DNA of 64,000 bases, from NCBI RefSeq assembly GCF_014931605.1, contig NZ_CP053382.1:2976001-3040000 (forward strand), written 5' to 3'. The stretch is from Halomonas sp. MCCC 1A13316 (lineage in GTDB: Bacteria > Pseudomonadota > Gammaproteobacteria > Pseudomonadales > Halomonadaceae). Position numbers and translations under genes: made by a program. Below the pieces are notes generated by a model. That model made no database searches, was not told where the DNA came from, and saw only the letters and a list, made by a program, of their open reading frames with translations. Below are positions 42,531 through 51,158 of the stretch, one piece after another (position 1 is the first letter of the stretch; every line of letters starts with the position of its first letter).

Positions 42531-42544
42531 CCGAGTCGACTCGG
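42531..42544. promoter_or_regulatory. Perfect palindrome upstream of the CBS gene
   Basis: CCGAGTCGACTCGG is a perfect 14-bp dyad 49 bp before the CBS ATG, next to a possible -10 (TATGCT, 42546-42551). It lies in the divergent region shared with the Pmp3-like gene and may be an operator. Confidence 0.3.
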
Positions 42545-42593
42545 CTATGCTGAGAGTGTCCCGCCGAGAGCGTTCGGAACAAGGAGATGCGCC

Positions 42594-43001
42594 ATGCCCA
42601 ACCGGGCCCCTACCATCGTTCGCGAGATCATGTCCCGGGATTGCTACCGGGTCACAGGCAACATGTCGATCACCACCCTGGCCGAAGGCCTGGCCTTGCA
42701 TCGTCTGCCCGGCGTACCGGTCGTCGATCATCATGACCAACTGATCGGTTTCATTTCCGAGCAGGACGTGCTCGGCAAGCTGCTCCAGAGCGCTTACCTC
42801 AACGACGAGGCCCCACTGGTGAAGGAACTGATGCGCAACGAGGTTCTCTCCGTTTCGCCTACCAAGAGCATCACCGATCTTGCACAGGAGATGCTAGGCC
42901 AGAAACCCAAGGTATTCCCGGTGACGGAACAGGGCCGCCTGTGCGGCATCGTGACCCGTCGCGATGTGCTGACCGCCATTCTGCGCATGCGGCACAGCTG
43001 A
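42594..43001 (+). CDS. CBS domain-containing protein
   Basis: 135 aa with an AAGGAGATGCGCC ribosome-binding site. Two CBS motifs cover nearly the whole chain: IMSRDCYRVTGNMSITTLAE with GVPVVDHHDQLIGFISEQDV, then LMRNEVLSVSPTKSITDLAQ with VFPVTEQGRLCGIVTRRDVL. CBS pairs bind adenosyl ligands (AMP, ATP, SAM) or NADH and act as sensors. With no effector domain attached it is probably a stand-alone regulator. It ends before a good terminator. Confidence 0.9.
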   Translation: MPNRAPTIVREIMSRDCYRVTGNMSITTLAEGLALHRLPGVPVVDHHDQLIGFISEQDVLGKLLQSAYLNDEAPLVKELMRNEVLSVSPTKSITDLAQEMLGQKPKVFPVTEQGRLCGIVTRRDVLTAILRMRHS

Positions 43002-43050
43002 GCCCCTCCACCTTGCAGGCCTGATAGCAGGCCTCCCCCTCGAGAAACCG

Positions 43051-43080
43051 AACGAGCCTGACGGACAGGCTCGTTTCTTG
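43051..43080 (+). terminator. Intrinsic terminator of the CBS gene
   Basis: AACGAGCCTG and CAGGCTCGTT (43051-43060 with 43066-43075) form a 10-bp stem with a 5-nt loop, followed by TCTTG. It lies 50 bp past the stop codon. Confidence 0.75.
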
Positions 43081-43106
43081 TCGTGGGTGCTTGCTGTACG
43101 TGGCAC

Positions 43107-43200
43107 AAAAAAAACCGCCCATGAGGGATGTCATGGGCGGCAAGATCGAAACTGCAAGCCAGAACAACAGTGTTAGCGACTGCCATCGCGCTGTTGCCTG
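43107..43200 (-). ncRNA. Candidate small RNA ending in a strong intrinsic terminator
   Basis: On the minus strand CCGCCCATGA and TCATGGGCGG (43140-43115) form a perfect 10-bp stem with a 6-nt loop followed by eight T. Just upstream is a second structure: AACAG/CTGTT (43166-43195) with an inner GCGA/TCGC stem. Together they would give a structured RNA of about 90 nt. No minus-strand protein gene convincingly precedes the terminator: the open frames there have no family features and run through the hairpin. A clear promoter was not found, so the 5' end is a guess. The 43002-43410 interval otherwise holds only the CBS terminator. Confidence 0.5.
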
Positions 43201-43410
43201 TATCAGATATGACAGCAGCAAGCAAAAAAGTTCGCCACCGTTCGATAATTTTTTTCTCTCCCTCTCCCGACCTCGCTGCGAGAATCAGCGTCAAGGCCGC
43301 ATGACGCATCGCATCGAACCGTTAAAACAAGTACTTAACCGACCGAAAAAGGGAAATTCACAAGACGGCTTGCAAAGCCCAAGCCCTTGGTTTTACTATC
43401 GAAACGCCTC

Positions 43411-43484
43411 GCGGGTGTAGCTCAATGGTAGAGCAGAAGCTTCCCAAGCTTAAGACGAGGGTTCGATTCCCTTCACCCGCTCCA
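43411..43484 (+). tRNA. tRNA-Gly, anticodon CCC
   Basis: The acceptor stem GCGGGTG pairs with CACCCGC; the D-arm is TAGCTCAATGGTAGAGCA, the anticodon loop TTCCCAA gives CCC, and the T-arm is GAGGGTTCGATTCCCTT. The 3' CCA is encoded (43482-43484). The length is 74 nt including CCA. A hypothetical membrane protein gene follows on the same strand. Confidence 0.97.
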
Positions 43485-43558
43485 GTTCCCGCAGCAGGCC
43501 GCTGCGCCAGGTAGCTTAGGTTGCCGGCCAGCTCGTCCCTTCCCAGCGTGGCTTTTCC

Positions 43559-43933
43559 ATGGCTCTCTTCCTGCTCATCTTTGCCGTCTGCCTGTTCGTC
43601 ATCGGCGGCGTCGTGCTGATCCTGCTGTTCTCGCGCACTCCGCGCTACCGCACCGAGCCGGAACAGCTGCTGGAGCTGTTCGACAAGGCCCTGGCCAACC
43701 AGGTGGGAGAAAATGAATGGAACGTCGTGATCACCTACCCCATTCGCCATGACGATTACCTCGACGGCGTGAGGCGCCGGGCCCAGCATTTGATGCAGGA
43801 GCATGGGCGTCCCTGGCAGCTGGCTCAGGGCAAACCGCTGCTCGACAAGACAGGCCGGGAGGAGTTGTCCGCCCTGCGCAGTCACTTGGCTTCCCACCAG
43901 CGCCTGCGGGAGCGGCAGCGCAACCAGCCGTAG
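43559..43933 (+). CDS. Small membrane-anchored hypothetical protein
   Basis: 124 aa. One strong N-terminal membrane segment (ALFLLIFAVCLFVIGGVVLI) is followed by a soluble part with EQLLELFDKALANQVGENEW and DYLDGVRRRAQHLMQEHGRP. The bitopic layout, with N-terminus in or out unresolved, and a soluble domain of about 95 aa suggest a membrane-tethered helper. I do not recognise the family. It lies between the tRNA and the AraC regulator. Confidence 0.7.
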   Translation: MALFLLIFAVCLFVIGGVVLILLFSRTPRYRTEPEQLLELFDKALANQVGENEWNVVITYPIRHDDYLDGVRRRAQHLMQEHGRPWQLAQGKPLLDKTGREELSALRSHLASHQRLRERQRNQP

Positions 43934-43994
43934 CGTTGACAGGGCGTCGGGTGTGATATGCTCGGTTGCGATAGCCAGCACGCGGGAGTTCTAC

Positions 43995-44810
43995 ATGTCC
44001 AGTGTCATACGCCAGATTCCGCTCGATACCGCTACCCAGCATCATGTCCATGACTTTCACCAGATCGTCATCGGTTTGCAGGGCCAGGCAGAATTCGAAA
44101 TCGAGGGTCTGGGCGGTGCAATCTCGGCGTTTTCCGGCTGTATCGTGCCCGCCAATCACGTGCACTACTACATGGGTCAGGGCGTCAATCGCCAGCTGAT
44201 CCTCGACCTGCCTGCCAATGCCCCCTCGCTCACCGGTTATCACCACGAGCTGTCGCGGCTTTTCGATGCCCCCCGCTTCTTCGCCCTGGACAAGCCGCTC
44301 AAGCATTACCTGGATTTTTTGCTGCTCGAGCAAGCCGACAGCCAGCAGCGCTTGAGCAACACCCAGAGCGATCGGCTGGCGGCGACTTTTCTCGGCTGCC
44401 TGCACGCCAGACTTGGCGGTGCACCCTCGCAGCCGGCAATGCGCCAGCTCGACTTGGCCAAGCTCGACCATTTCATCGATCGACACCTGTCCTGCCCGAT
44501 CTCGGTCGCCGACCTTGCCGCACAGGCGTGCCTCAGCGAAGCGCATTTCCGTAGCCGCTTTCGCCAGCAGACCGGACTCTCCCCCTGGCAGTACGTTCGC
44601 CGGCGTCGCCTGGAAGCAGCTCGGCGGTTGCTCGAGGAAGGTCACATGCCGCTTTCACAGATCGCCCTTAATACCGGCTTCGCTCACCAGAGCGCCTTCT
44701 CTCATGCGTTCCGCGGCGCCTACGGCTGCCCTCCCAGCCAGCTTCGACGTAGCAACAAGCTGGGCAGTTCCGCCGCCTTCCCCACAAACCGCCTACAACA
44801 TACGACTTAA
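43995..44810 (+). CDS. AraC-family transcriptional regulator, probable regulator of putA/putP
   Basis: 271 aa from the ATG at 43995 with GGGAG upstream; the open frame reaching back into the previous gene is a shadow. The N-terminal cupin-like sensor is HVHDFHQIVIGLQGQAEFEI with VPANHVHYYMGQG. The C-terminal AraC domain has both helix-turn-helix units: ISVADLAAQACLSEAHFRSR and LSQIALNTGFAHQSAFSHAF, with GCPPSQLRR at the end. It is 178 bp upstream of putA on the same strand. Proteobacteria whose PutA lacks a DNA-binding domain often use such a neighbour (PruR in Pseudomonas) to induce put genes, and that role is inferred here. Confidence 0.88.
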   Translation: MSSVIRQIPLDTATQHHVHDFHQIVIGLQGQAEFEIEGLGGAISAFSGCIVPANHVHYYMGQGVNRQLILDLPANAPSLTGYHHELSRLFDAPRFFALDKPLKHYLDFLLLEQADSQQRLSNTQSDRLAATFLGCLHARLGGAPSQPAMRQLDLAKLDHFIDRHLSCPISVADLAAQACLSEAHFRSRFRQQTGLSPWQYVRRRRLEAARRLLEEGHMPLSQIALNTGFAHQSAFSHAFRGAYGCPPSQLRRSNKLGSSAAFPTNRLQHTT

Positions 44811-44835
44811 GTCGTAATTACAATCCCCTTACCTG

Positions 44836-44876
44836 CAAAACCCGCGGATTGTGTAAATCCTTCCGGGGTTTTGACA
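44836..44876 (+). promoter_or_regulatory. Interrupted inverted repeat overlapping a putA -35
   Basis: CAAAACCC (44836-44843) mirrors GGGTTTTG (44866-44873), and GGATT/AATCC (44846-44850, 44856-44860) pair inside. The right arm overlaps TTGACA (44871-44876), a perfect -35. No good -10 is at the standard distance (TACAGT is 22 bp away), so an activator-dependent promoter is possible. As RNA the region could instead act as a weak terminator of the AraC gene. Confidence 0.45.
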
Positions 44877-44988
44877 AGCAGCACCGCCGTTCGCCCCCTA
44901 CAGTCAAGGGTGACACACCCGTGTTCGGGCTGAACGCCTGACACATGGCTCTTGCCGTTTCAGGACGGGCGACATTCGGGGAATTTAA

Positions 44989-47900
44989 ATGCTCAACGCC
45001 AAAACAATGCTGGAGGCTGCCTCCTGGCAGCAGGAACTCGATACCCTGTTCTCGCGTATCAGCGATCATTACATCGTCGATGAGGAAGCCTTCGTCCAGG
45101 AACTGGTCAATGTACTCAGTGCCGATCCAGAAGACTTCCGGCGCATCGCAGGCAAGACCGCCGAACTCGTCCGCGAGGTTCGTGAGATGGACACCGCCGT
45201 AGACACCATCGACGAACTGCTTCAGCAATACAGCCTGGACACCCACGAGGGGCTGATGTTGATGTGCCTGGCCGAGGCCATGCTGCGCATCCCCGACACG
45301 GCTACGGCCGATGCGCTGATCGAAGACAAGCTGGGCCCTGCCGATTGGAGGGCGCACATGGGCCAGAGCGACTCCTGGCTGGTCAATGCCTCGACCTGGG
45401 GGCTGTTGATGACCGGCCGCGTGGTCACGCTCGACAAGCCTCGCGACGGCAAGCCCTCGAGCTTCATCAACCGCATGGTCAACCGCATGGGCGAGCCGGT
45501 GATCCGCCGCGCCATGTACGAGGCGATGAAGGTCATGGGCAAGCAGTTCGTGCTCGGTCGCGATATCGACGAGGCCCTGAAGCGCTCCCGGCCACTATTC
45601 GACAAGGGCTACACCTACTCCTACGACATGCTGGGGGAAGCGGCACGCACTCGCGACGACGCCAGGCGCTACTTCGACGACTACGCCCGCGCCATCGAGC
45701 GGGTCGGCCTGACCAGCACCAACCTCTCCGACCGGACGCCGGCGCCCTCCGTATCGATCAAGCTGTCGGCGCTGCACCCCCGTTACGAATTCGGCCGCCG
45801 CGATCAGGTCCTGCGAGAACTGGTCGCCAGCGTGCGCGAATTGGCCACCCTGGCACGCCAGCGCAACGTGGCGCTGACCATCGACGCCGAGGAAGTCGAT
45901 CGCCTGGAGCTGTCGCTGGAAGTGTTCCGCGCCGTCTACGAGAGCAGCACCTGCAAGGGCTGGGGCCACTTCGGACTGGTGGTGCAGGCCTACTCCAAGC
46001 GCGCGCTGCCGGTACTGCATTTCCTCAATCGTCTGGCCGAGCGTCAGGGCGACGAGATCCCGCTACGCCTGGTCAAGGGCGCCTACTGGGACAGCGAAAT
46101 CAAGGAGTCGCAGCAGCTCGGGGTAGAGGGCTACCCGGTCTACACGCGCAAGGCCTGCACCGACGTCGCCTACCTGGTCTGCGCACGTTTCCTGCTCTCG
46201 GATCAGACCCGCGGTCGCATCTTCCCGCAGTTCGCCACGCATAACGCCCATACCATCAGTACCATACTGGAGATGGGCAACGAGGCCACCCGTCCCTTCG
46301 AGTTCCAGCGCCTGCACGGCATGGGCGAGGCGCTCTACGATGCGGCACTCAAGCGCGCCCCCCAAGGCACTTATTGCCGAATCTATGCCCCGGTGGGCGC
46401 ACACAAGGACCTGCTGCCCTACTTGGTGCGTCGCCTGCTGGAGAACGGCGCCAACTCCTCGTTCGTGCATCAGTTGGTCGACCCCAAGGTGCCGGTGGAA
46501 ACGCTCTGCGTGCATCCCGTGGAAACCCTGGGCCAGTACCGCACCTTCGCCAATCCCAGAATTCCCATGCCCACCGACATCTACGGCGAGAAGCGCCGCA
46601 ACTCACGTGGCGTCAATCTCAACATACGTAGCCAGTACGAGCCGCTGATGAAGGACATGTCGGGCTACATGGAGCGCAGTTACGAAGTCGGGCCGCTGCT
46701 TGCCTTCGAGGTGACACGCGACCCGGCCAGCGTGCACGAGGTGTTCAGCCCCTATGACCGCCGCCAGCGGGTCGGTAGCGTCCAGTGGACCAGCCGCGAT
46801 CAGGCAGCGCGGGCGGTGGATGCCGCCTGGGCCGCCTTCCCACGCTGGGAGGCTACGCCAGTAGCCGAGCGAGCCGCCATCATCAGCCGCCTGGGCGACC
46901 TGATGGAAGAGAACATGGCCGAGCTGATGACACTATGCTCCCGTGAGGGCGGCAAGCTGCTCACCGATGGCGTCGATGAGATCCGCGAGGCGGTGGATTT
47001 CTGCCGCTACTACGCCATGCGCGCCGAAGAGCAGTTCGGCGAGCCTATCGAGCTGCCCGGCCCCACCGGCGAGTCGAACCGACTGATGCTGAACGGCAAG
47101 GGGGTGTTCGCCGCGATCAGTCCATGGAACTTCCCGGTGGCGATCTTCTGCGGCCAGATGGTGGCCGCCGCCGTGGCCGGCAACAGCGTGCTGGCCAAAC
47201 CCGCCGAACAGACCTCCATCGTCGCCCATCGCGTGGTCGAACTGCTTCACGAAGCCGGCATGCCGCGCGACGTGGTACAGCTATTGCCGGGCGACGGCCC
47301 CACCGTGGGCAGCGTACTCACTTCCGACCCCCGCATCACCGGTGTCGTCTTCACCGGCGGTACCGATACCGCCCAGATCATCAACCGCGCCCTGGCCGCG
47401 CGCGAGAACGCACCACTGCCGGCACTGGTCGCCGAAACCGGTGGCATGAACGCACTGATCGTCGACTCCACCGCTCTGCCGGAGCAGGTCGTGGCGGACG
47501 TGGTCCAGTCCGCCTACCAGAGCGCCGGCCAACGCTGCAGCGCGCTGCGCGTGCTCTACCTGCAGGACGACGTAGCCGACCGGATCATCGAAATTCTGCG
47601 CGGTGCCATGGACGAGCTGCACGTCGGCGACCCCCGTGACCTGGGCACCGATGTCGGCCCGGTGATCGATGAAGACGCCCGCAGGAGCCTGATGGCGCAT
47701 ATCGAGACGCTCAAGGGCGAAGGCCGCCTGCTGGCCGAGACTCGCCTGGATCCAGCCCACACCGCGGATGGCACCTTCGTGCCGCCGATGGCCTTCAGCA
47801 TCGATGCCATCGATGCTCTGGAACGCGAGCAGTTCGGCCCGATCCTGCACGTGGTGCGCTACAAGGCCAGCGAGATCGAGCAGGTACTCGAATCGATCAA

Positions 47901-48180
47901 CGCCAAGGGTTACGGGCTGACGTTCGGCGTACATAGCCGCAACGAATCCTTTGCGCAACTCGTCGCACAGAAGATTCGCGTTGGAAATGTGTACATAAAC
48001 CGGAATATCATCGGCGCCGTCGTGGGCGTTCAGCCGTTCGGAGGCCAGGGCCTTTCCGGTACCGGACCCAAGGCTGGCGGACCGCATTACCTGCTGCGCT
48101 TCGCCACGGAAAAAACGGTGACCGTCAATACCGCCGCGCTGGGCGGCAATGCGTCACTGCTTGCGCTGGGAGACGAGTGA
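44989..48180 (+). CDS. putA: Bifunctional proline dehydrogenase / L-glutamate gamma-semialdehyde dehydrogenase
   Basis: 1063 aa with GGGGAAT before the ATG. The chain lacks the N-terminal ribbon-helix-helix domain of E. coli PutA (1320 aa), matching the shorter Pseudomonas-like type. The FAD-dependent proline dehydrogenase part spans about residues 150-500 (SIKLSALHPRYEF, LRLVKGAYWDSEIKESQQLG, QFATHNAHTI). The aldehyde dehydrogenase part follows, with VFAAISPWNFPVAIFCGQM, the general base in LVAETGGMNALIVDST and the catalytic cysteine near residue 850 in QSAGQRCSALR. It oxidises proline to glutamate with quinone and NAD. putP follows 42 bp downstream. Confidence 0.97.
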   Translation: MLNAKTMLEAASWQQELDTLFSRISDHYIVDEEAFVQELVNVLSADPEDFRRIAGKTAELVREVREMDTAVDTIDELLQQYSLDTHEGLMLMCLAEAMLRIPDTATADALIEDKLGPADWRAHMGQSDSWLVNASTWGLLMTGRVVTLDKPRDGKPSSFINRMVNRMGEPVIRRAMYEAMKVMGKQFVLGRDIDEALKRSRPLFDKGYTYSYDMLGEAARTRDDARRYFDDYARAIERVGLTSTNLSDRTPAPSVSIKLSALHPRYEFGRRDQVLRELVASVRELATLARQRNVALTIDAEEVDRLELSLEVFRAVYESSTCKGWGHFGLVVQAYSKRALPVLHFLNRLAERQGDEIPLRLVKGAYWDSEIKESQQLGVEGYPVYTRKACTDVAYLVCARFLLSDQTRGRIFPQFATHNAHTISTILEMGNEATRPFEFQRLHGMGEALYDAALKRAPQGTYCRIYAPVGAHKDLLPYLVRRLLENGANSSFVHQLVDPKVPVETLCVHPVETLGQYRTFANPRIPMPTDIYGEKRRNSRGVNLNIRSQYEPLMKDMSGYMERSYEVGPLLAFEVTRDPASVHEVFSPYDRRQRVGSVQWTSRDQAARAVDAAWAAFPRWEATPVAERAAIISRLGDLMEENMAELMTLCSREGGKLLTDGVDEIREAVDFCRYYAMRAEEQFGEPIELPGPTGESNRLMLNGKGVFAAISPWNFPVAIFCGQMVAAAVAGNSVLAKPAEQTSIVAHRVVELLHEAGMPRDVVQLLPGDGPTVGSVLTSDPRITGVVFTGGTDTAQIINRALAARENAPLPALVAETGGMNALIVDSTALPEQVVADVVQSAYQSAGQRCSALRVLYLQDDVADRIIEILRGAMDELHVGDPRDLGTDVGPVIDEDARRSLMAHIETLKGEGRLLAETRLDPAHTADGTFVPPMAFSIDAIDALEREQFGPILHVVRYKASEIEQVLESINAKGYGLTFGVHSRNESFAQLVAQKIRVGNVYINRNIIGAVVGVQPFGGQGLSGTGPKAGGPHYLLRFATEKTVTVNTAALGGNASLLALGDE

Positions 48181-48222
48181 CGAGACTCGTCTGTTACCAC
48201 AAGAACATTGAAGGAACCTCCA

Positions 48223-49701
48223 ATGATCGAGAATAACATGGCTATCGGCTTCACCTTCGCGGTGTACCTCTTAGTGATGCTAGGCATCGGTATCGTTGCC
48301 TATATGCGCACTAGCAATCTCTCCGACTACATCCTCGGCGGTCGCTCGCTAGGCCCATGGACCTCAGCAATTTCCGCCGGGGCGTCGGACATGTCGGGCT
48401 GGTTGTTGCTCGGCCTGCCCGGTGCCGCCTACGTCAGCGGCATCTCGGCGAGCTGGATCGCCATTGGCCTGCTGATCGGTACCTGGCTCAACTGGCTGGT
48501 CGTAGCACGCCGCCTGCGCCTCTACAGCTTCAAGGTCAGCGATGCCCTTACCCTGCCCGAGTACTTCGCCAACCGCTTCGGTGACAAATCGCAGCTGCTG
48601 CGAGTGATCTCGGCGATATTCATCCTGCTGTTCTTCCTGTTCTACACCAGCTCCGGCCTGGTCGCCGGCGGCCGGCTATTCGAGACGGTATTCGAGTTCG
48701 ACTACACGCTCGCCGTGACCATTGGCACACTGACGATCATCTCCTATACCTTCATCGGTGGCTTCCTGGCGGTCTCCTGGACCGACCTGATCCAGGGCCT
48801 GATGATGGCCGCGGCGCTGGCCATCGTGCCGATCATCGCCTTCAGCGACCTGGGTGGTACTGCGGGTGCCGGGGCCGCTCTCGCCGCCGAAAGCGATTAC
48901 ATGTTGGCCTGGTTCCGCGATGCCTCCACCGGCGAGGCGCTGTCCTTCATCGGTATCGTCAGCTCGCTGGCCTGGGGTCTGGGCTACTTCGGTCAGCCAC
49001 ACATCCTGGCGCGCTTTGCCGCCATCCGCAGCGACCGTGACATACCCGCCGCACGGCGCATCGCGGTGATCTGGACCGCCATTGCCCTGGTCAGCTCCAT
49101 CGCCGTGGGTCTGCTCGGCGTGGGCTTCGTTCAACGCGACCTGGCCGACGGCGAGACGGTATTCATGATCATGGTCAACCTGATCTTCCATCCGGTAATC
49201 GCCGGCATCCTGCTTGCCGCCATCCTGGCCGCAATCATGTCTACGGCCGATTCGCAGCTGCTGGTCTCCTCTTCGGCACTGACCGATGACTTCTACAAGG
49301 CGATCTTCCGCAAGAATGCCACCCAGACCGAGCTGGTATGGGTGGGGCGTTTCGCCGTCATTGGGATTGCCGTACTGGCCTACCTGCTGGCGCTCAACCC
49401 GGACGCCACTGTGCTCGACCTGGTCGCCTACGCCTGGGCCGGCTTCGGTGCCGCTTTCGGCCCGGCGCTGATCATGTCGCTCTACTGGCGGCGCATGAAC
49501 AAGTGGGGAGCACTGGCCGGTATCGTAGTAGGCGGCGTGACCGTAGTGGTCTGGGCCGAACTTTCCGGCGGCATCTTCGACCTCTATGAGATCGTGCCCG
49601 GCGTCATCCTGGCCTACGTCGCCATTATCGTAGCAAGCCTGGCCACCGAAGAGCCCGACCTCAAGGTCACCGCCGACTTCGATACCTTCGAGGAGACCTG
49701 A
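48223..49701 (+). CDS. putP: Sodium/proline symporter
   Basis: 492 aa from the ATG at 48223 (MIENNMAIGFTFAVYLLVML), preceded by AAGGAACC. An in-frame TTG 15 bp upstream is rejected. The SSS-family pattern is clear: DYILGGRSLGPWTSAISAGA, then SDMSGWLLLGLPGAAYVSGI, the unwound TM1 region that binds Na+ and proline in PutP. ILAAIMSTADSQLLVSSSAL further on provides the second sodium site. Thirteen membrane segments are expected. It supplies proline to PutA and may also serve osmoadaptation. Confidence 0.95.
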   Translation: MIENNMAIGFTFAVYLLVMLGIGIVAYMRTSNLSDYILGGRSLGPWTSAISAGASDMSGWLLLGLPGAAYVSGISASWIAIGLLIGTWLNWLVVARRLRLYSFKVSDALTLPEYFANRFGDKSQLLRVISAIFILLFFLFYTSSGLVAGGRLFETVFEFDYTLAVTIGTLTIISYTFIGGFLAVSWTDLIQGLMMAAALAIVPIIAFSDLGGTAGAGAALAAESDYMLAWFRDASTGEALSFIGIVSSLAWGLGYFGQPHILARFAAIRSDRDIPAARRIAVIWTAIALVSSIAVGLLGVGFVQRDLADGETVFMIMVNLIFHPVIAGILLAAILAAIMSTADSQLLVSSSALTDDFYKAIFRKNATQTELVWVGRFAVIGIAVLAYLLALNPDATVLDLVAYAWAGFGAAFGPALIMSLYWRRMNKWGALAGIVVGGVTVVVWAELSGGIFDLYEIVPGVILAYVAIIVASLATEEPDLKVTADFDTFEET

Positions 49702-49737
49702 CCCGTCAGCGCCAGGGTAAACGGCGCGTCACGTAGT

Positions 49738-49765
49738 GAAAGAGCCGCCCTCGGGCGGCTCTTTC
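49738..49765. terminator. Bidirectional intrinsic terminator after putP
   Basis: GAAAGAGCCGCCC and GGGCGGCTCTTTC form a perfect 13-bp stem with a 2-nt gap, U-rich on the plus strand (CTTTCGTTTG) and on the minus strand (CTTTC). It lies between putP and the convergent small membrane gene. Confidence 0.9.
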
Positions 49766-49773
49766 GTTTGTCC

Positions 49774-50061
49774 TCATAGGGCGCGAACGGTCACGACCAG
49801 AGCAAAGACAACCAGCACCGCCAGGCTCACCGGCGGCCGAGTGGCACGCCGCAACCAGTGACGGCGAAATTCGAGTCCCAGCGGATGCATGAAGGCCGTA
49901 CCCAGCGCCCAGACGCCAAGCCCGATGGCCGGCATGCGCAGGATCATCGGCATCCCGCTGATCAGCTCGGGGCGAATCAACAGCCATAGCGACAGTGCCG
50001 CTGCCACCAGCATGTTTGCCAGCGTCAACCACATCGAGCGATCCTGAACCTCTGTCCGCAT
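49774..50061 (-). CDS. Small membrane protein, hypothetical
   Basis: 95 aa from the ATG at 50061 (MRTEVQDRSMWLTLANMLVA) with a strong AGGAGAGGG site. Three hydrophobic segments: LTLANMLVAAALSLWLLI, MPAIGLGVWALGTAFM and VSLAVLVVFALVVTV. The central loop is FRRHWLRRATRP. Unknown family. It is convergent with putP and divergent from the first ompW gene. Confidence 0.7.
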   Translation of the reverse strand: MRTEVQDRSMWLTLANMLVAAALSLWLLIRPELISGMPMILRMPAIGLGVWALGTAFMHPLGLEFRRHWLRRATRPPVSLAVLVVFALVVTVRAL

Positions 50062-50333
50062 CGTGCCCTCTCCTGTGCTGCCCTTACACAAGGCTTAGCT
50101 CCTCGACCTGCCTTACGCCATGCTGCGATACAGCAATAATTGTACATCACGTTGCACTTTGTTTGGCATATTCATGGCTTTGAAATTAGGTAAACCTGCG
50201 ATTGCAGCAATCAATCATGGCAATAAGGACGATAACAAAATTAAACAAGACTTTTAGAAACAGTGTTCGTATAGTTGACATCGTCAAATGCTTGCCGGGA
50301 ACCTCCGGCGTTAGAAACCAGGAGGACGCTGTA

Positions 50334-50936
50334 ATGAAACCGATCCGTCTGATTCCCGTGGTTGCCCTTGCAGCCAGCGCGCTCTTCGCCAGCCAGGCGG
50401 TCCTGGCTTATGGCGCCGGCGATGTCTTCGTGCGTGGCGGCTTCGCCAAATCCGAACCGAGTTCCGATAACGGAGAGCTAGCCGGCCAGGATCTCTCAAT
50501 CGATGATTCCAACGGCTTCACTTTCGGTGCCGGTTACCTGTTCCACGACAAGGTCGGCATAGAACTGAACAGCTCCGAAAAGATCGAACACGATCTTGCG
50601 CTCAATGGAGCTGGCGCCGGCTCCATAGACCGCATGCCGGTCAACCTGCTGGTGAACTACTACCCGCTGGGTGGGCTGGATTCCAAAGTGCAGCCGTACG
50701 TGGGTGCCGGGGTGAATTACACCCGCTTCTCCGGCGAGCCGGATGGCATCAATGCTGACAACAGCTACGGTGCTGCCGGCCAGGTCGGGATTGACCTCGC
50801 CATTACGGATAATCTGATGCTGAATGGTTTCGCCAATTATGCCGAAGTGCACTCTGACATTTCTGCAGGTGGCGGCGAGACTGAAGTCAAGGTAGACCCG
50901 GTCACCGTCGGCGGCGGCGTGACTTACCGCTTCTGA
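50334..50936 (+). CDS. OmpW family outer-membrane protein (first copy)
   Basis: 200 aa from the ATG at 50334, preceded by AGGAGG. The signal peptide is VVALAASALFASQAVLAYGA with cleavage near LAY. The mature barrel opens GDVFVRGGFAKSEPSSDNG and has LVNYYPLGGLDSKVQPYVGA, YTRFSGEPDG and the terminal GGGVTYRF, typical OmpW features. OmpW forms an eight-stranded barrel for small hydrophobic compounds. The 272-bp upstream region is AT-rich and contains TTGACATCGTCAA (50275), of unclear role. A second OmpW gene follows 222 bp downstream. Confidence 0.9.
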   Translation: MKPIRLIPVVALAASALFASQAVLAYGAGDVFVRGGFAKSEPSSDNGELAGQDLSIDDSNGFTFGAGYLFHDKVGIELNSSEKIEHDLALNGAGAGSIDRMPVNLLVNYYPLGGLDSKVQPYVGAGVNYTRFSGEPDGINADNSYGAAGQVGIDLAITDNLMLNGFANYAEVHSDISAGGGETEVKVDPVTVGGGVTYRF

Positions 50937-50968
50937 GCCGAGCAAGGCTGACAGCGCGTCAGTAAGCG

Positions 50969-51002
50969 AACGCCGGGCCATGTGCCCGGCGTTCTTCGTT
51001 CT
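50969..51002 (+). terminator. Intrinsic terminator of the first ompW gene
   Basis: AACGCCGGGC and GCCCGGCGTT (50969-50978 with 50984-50993) form a 10-bp stem with a 5-nt loop, followed by CTTCGTTCTT. It separates the tandem ompW genes, so the second has its own promoter. Confidence 0.85.
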
Positions 51003-51158
51003 TGGGCATCACGGCACAAAAGTGCATTCAAAATACCTGTTTAGTTGTCGAAAGCAACTATTGTCGTGGGTCAATAACCTGCCGCCAGGCACTGAGTAGA
51101 CTGGCTTCGTTTCGTAAGCAGCTCCAGGCTGTCCTTTGCAAACGACAGGAGTCGACTC

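Noticed and set aside
42794..43309. A minus-strand protein gene ending opposite the CBS gene
   Set aside because: It runs through the perfect terminator hairpin and the CBS gene in antisense, and the amino-acid sequence has no family features. A small RNA fits better.
50275..50287. TTGACATCGTCAA upstream of the first ompW as an FNR box
   Set aside because: The spacing between half-sites is 3 and not 4 bp and the half-sites are TTGAC/GTCAA, not TTGAT/ATCAA. The evidence is too weak to call.
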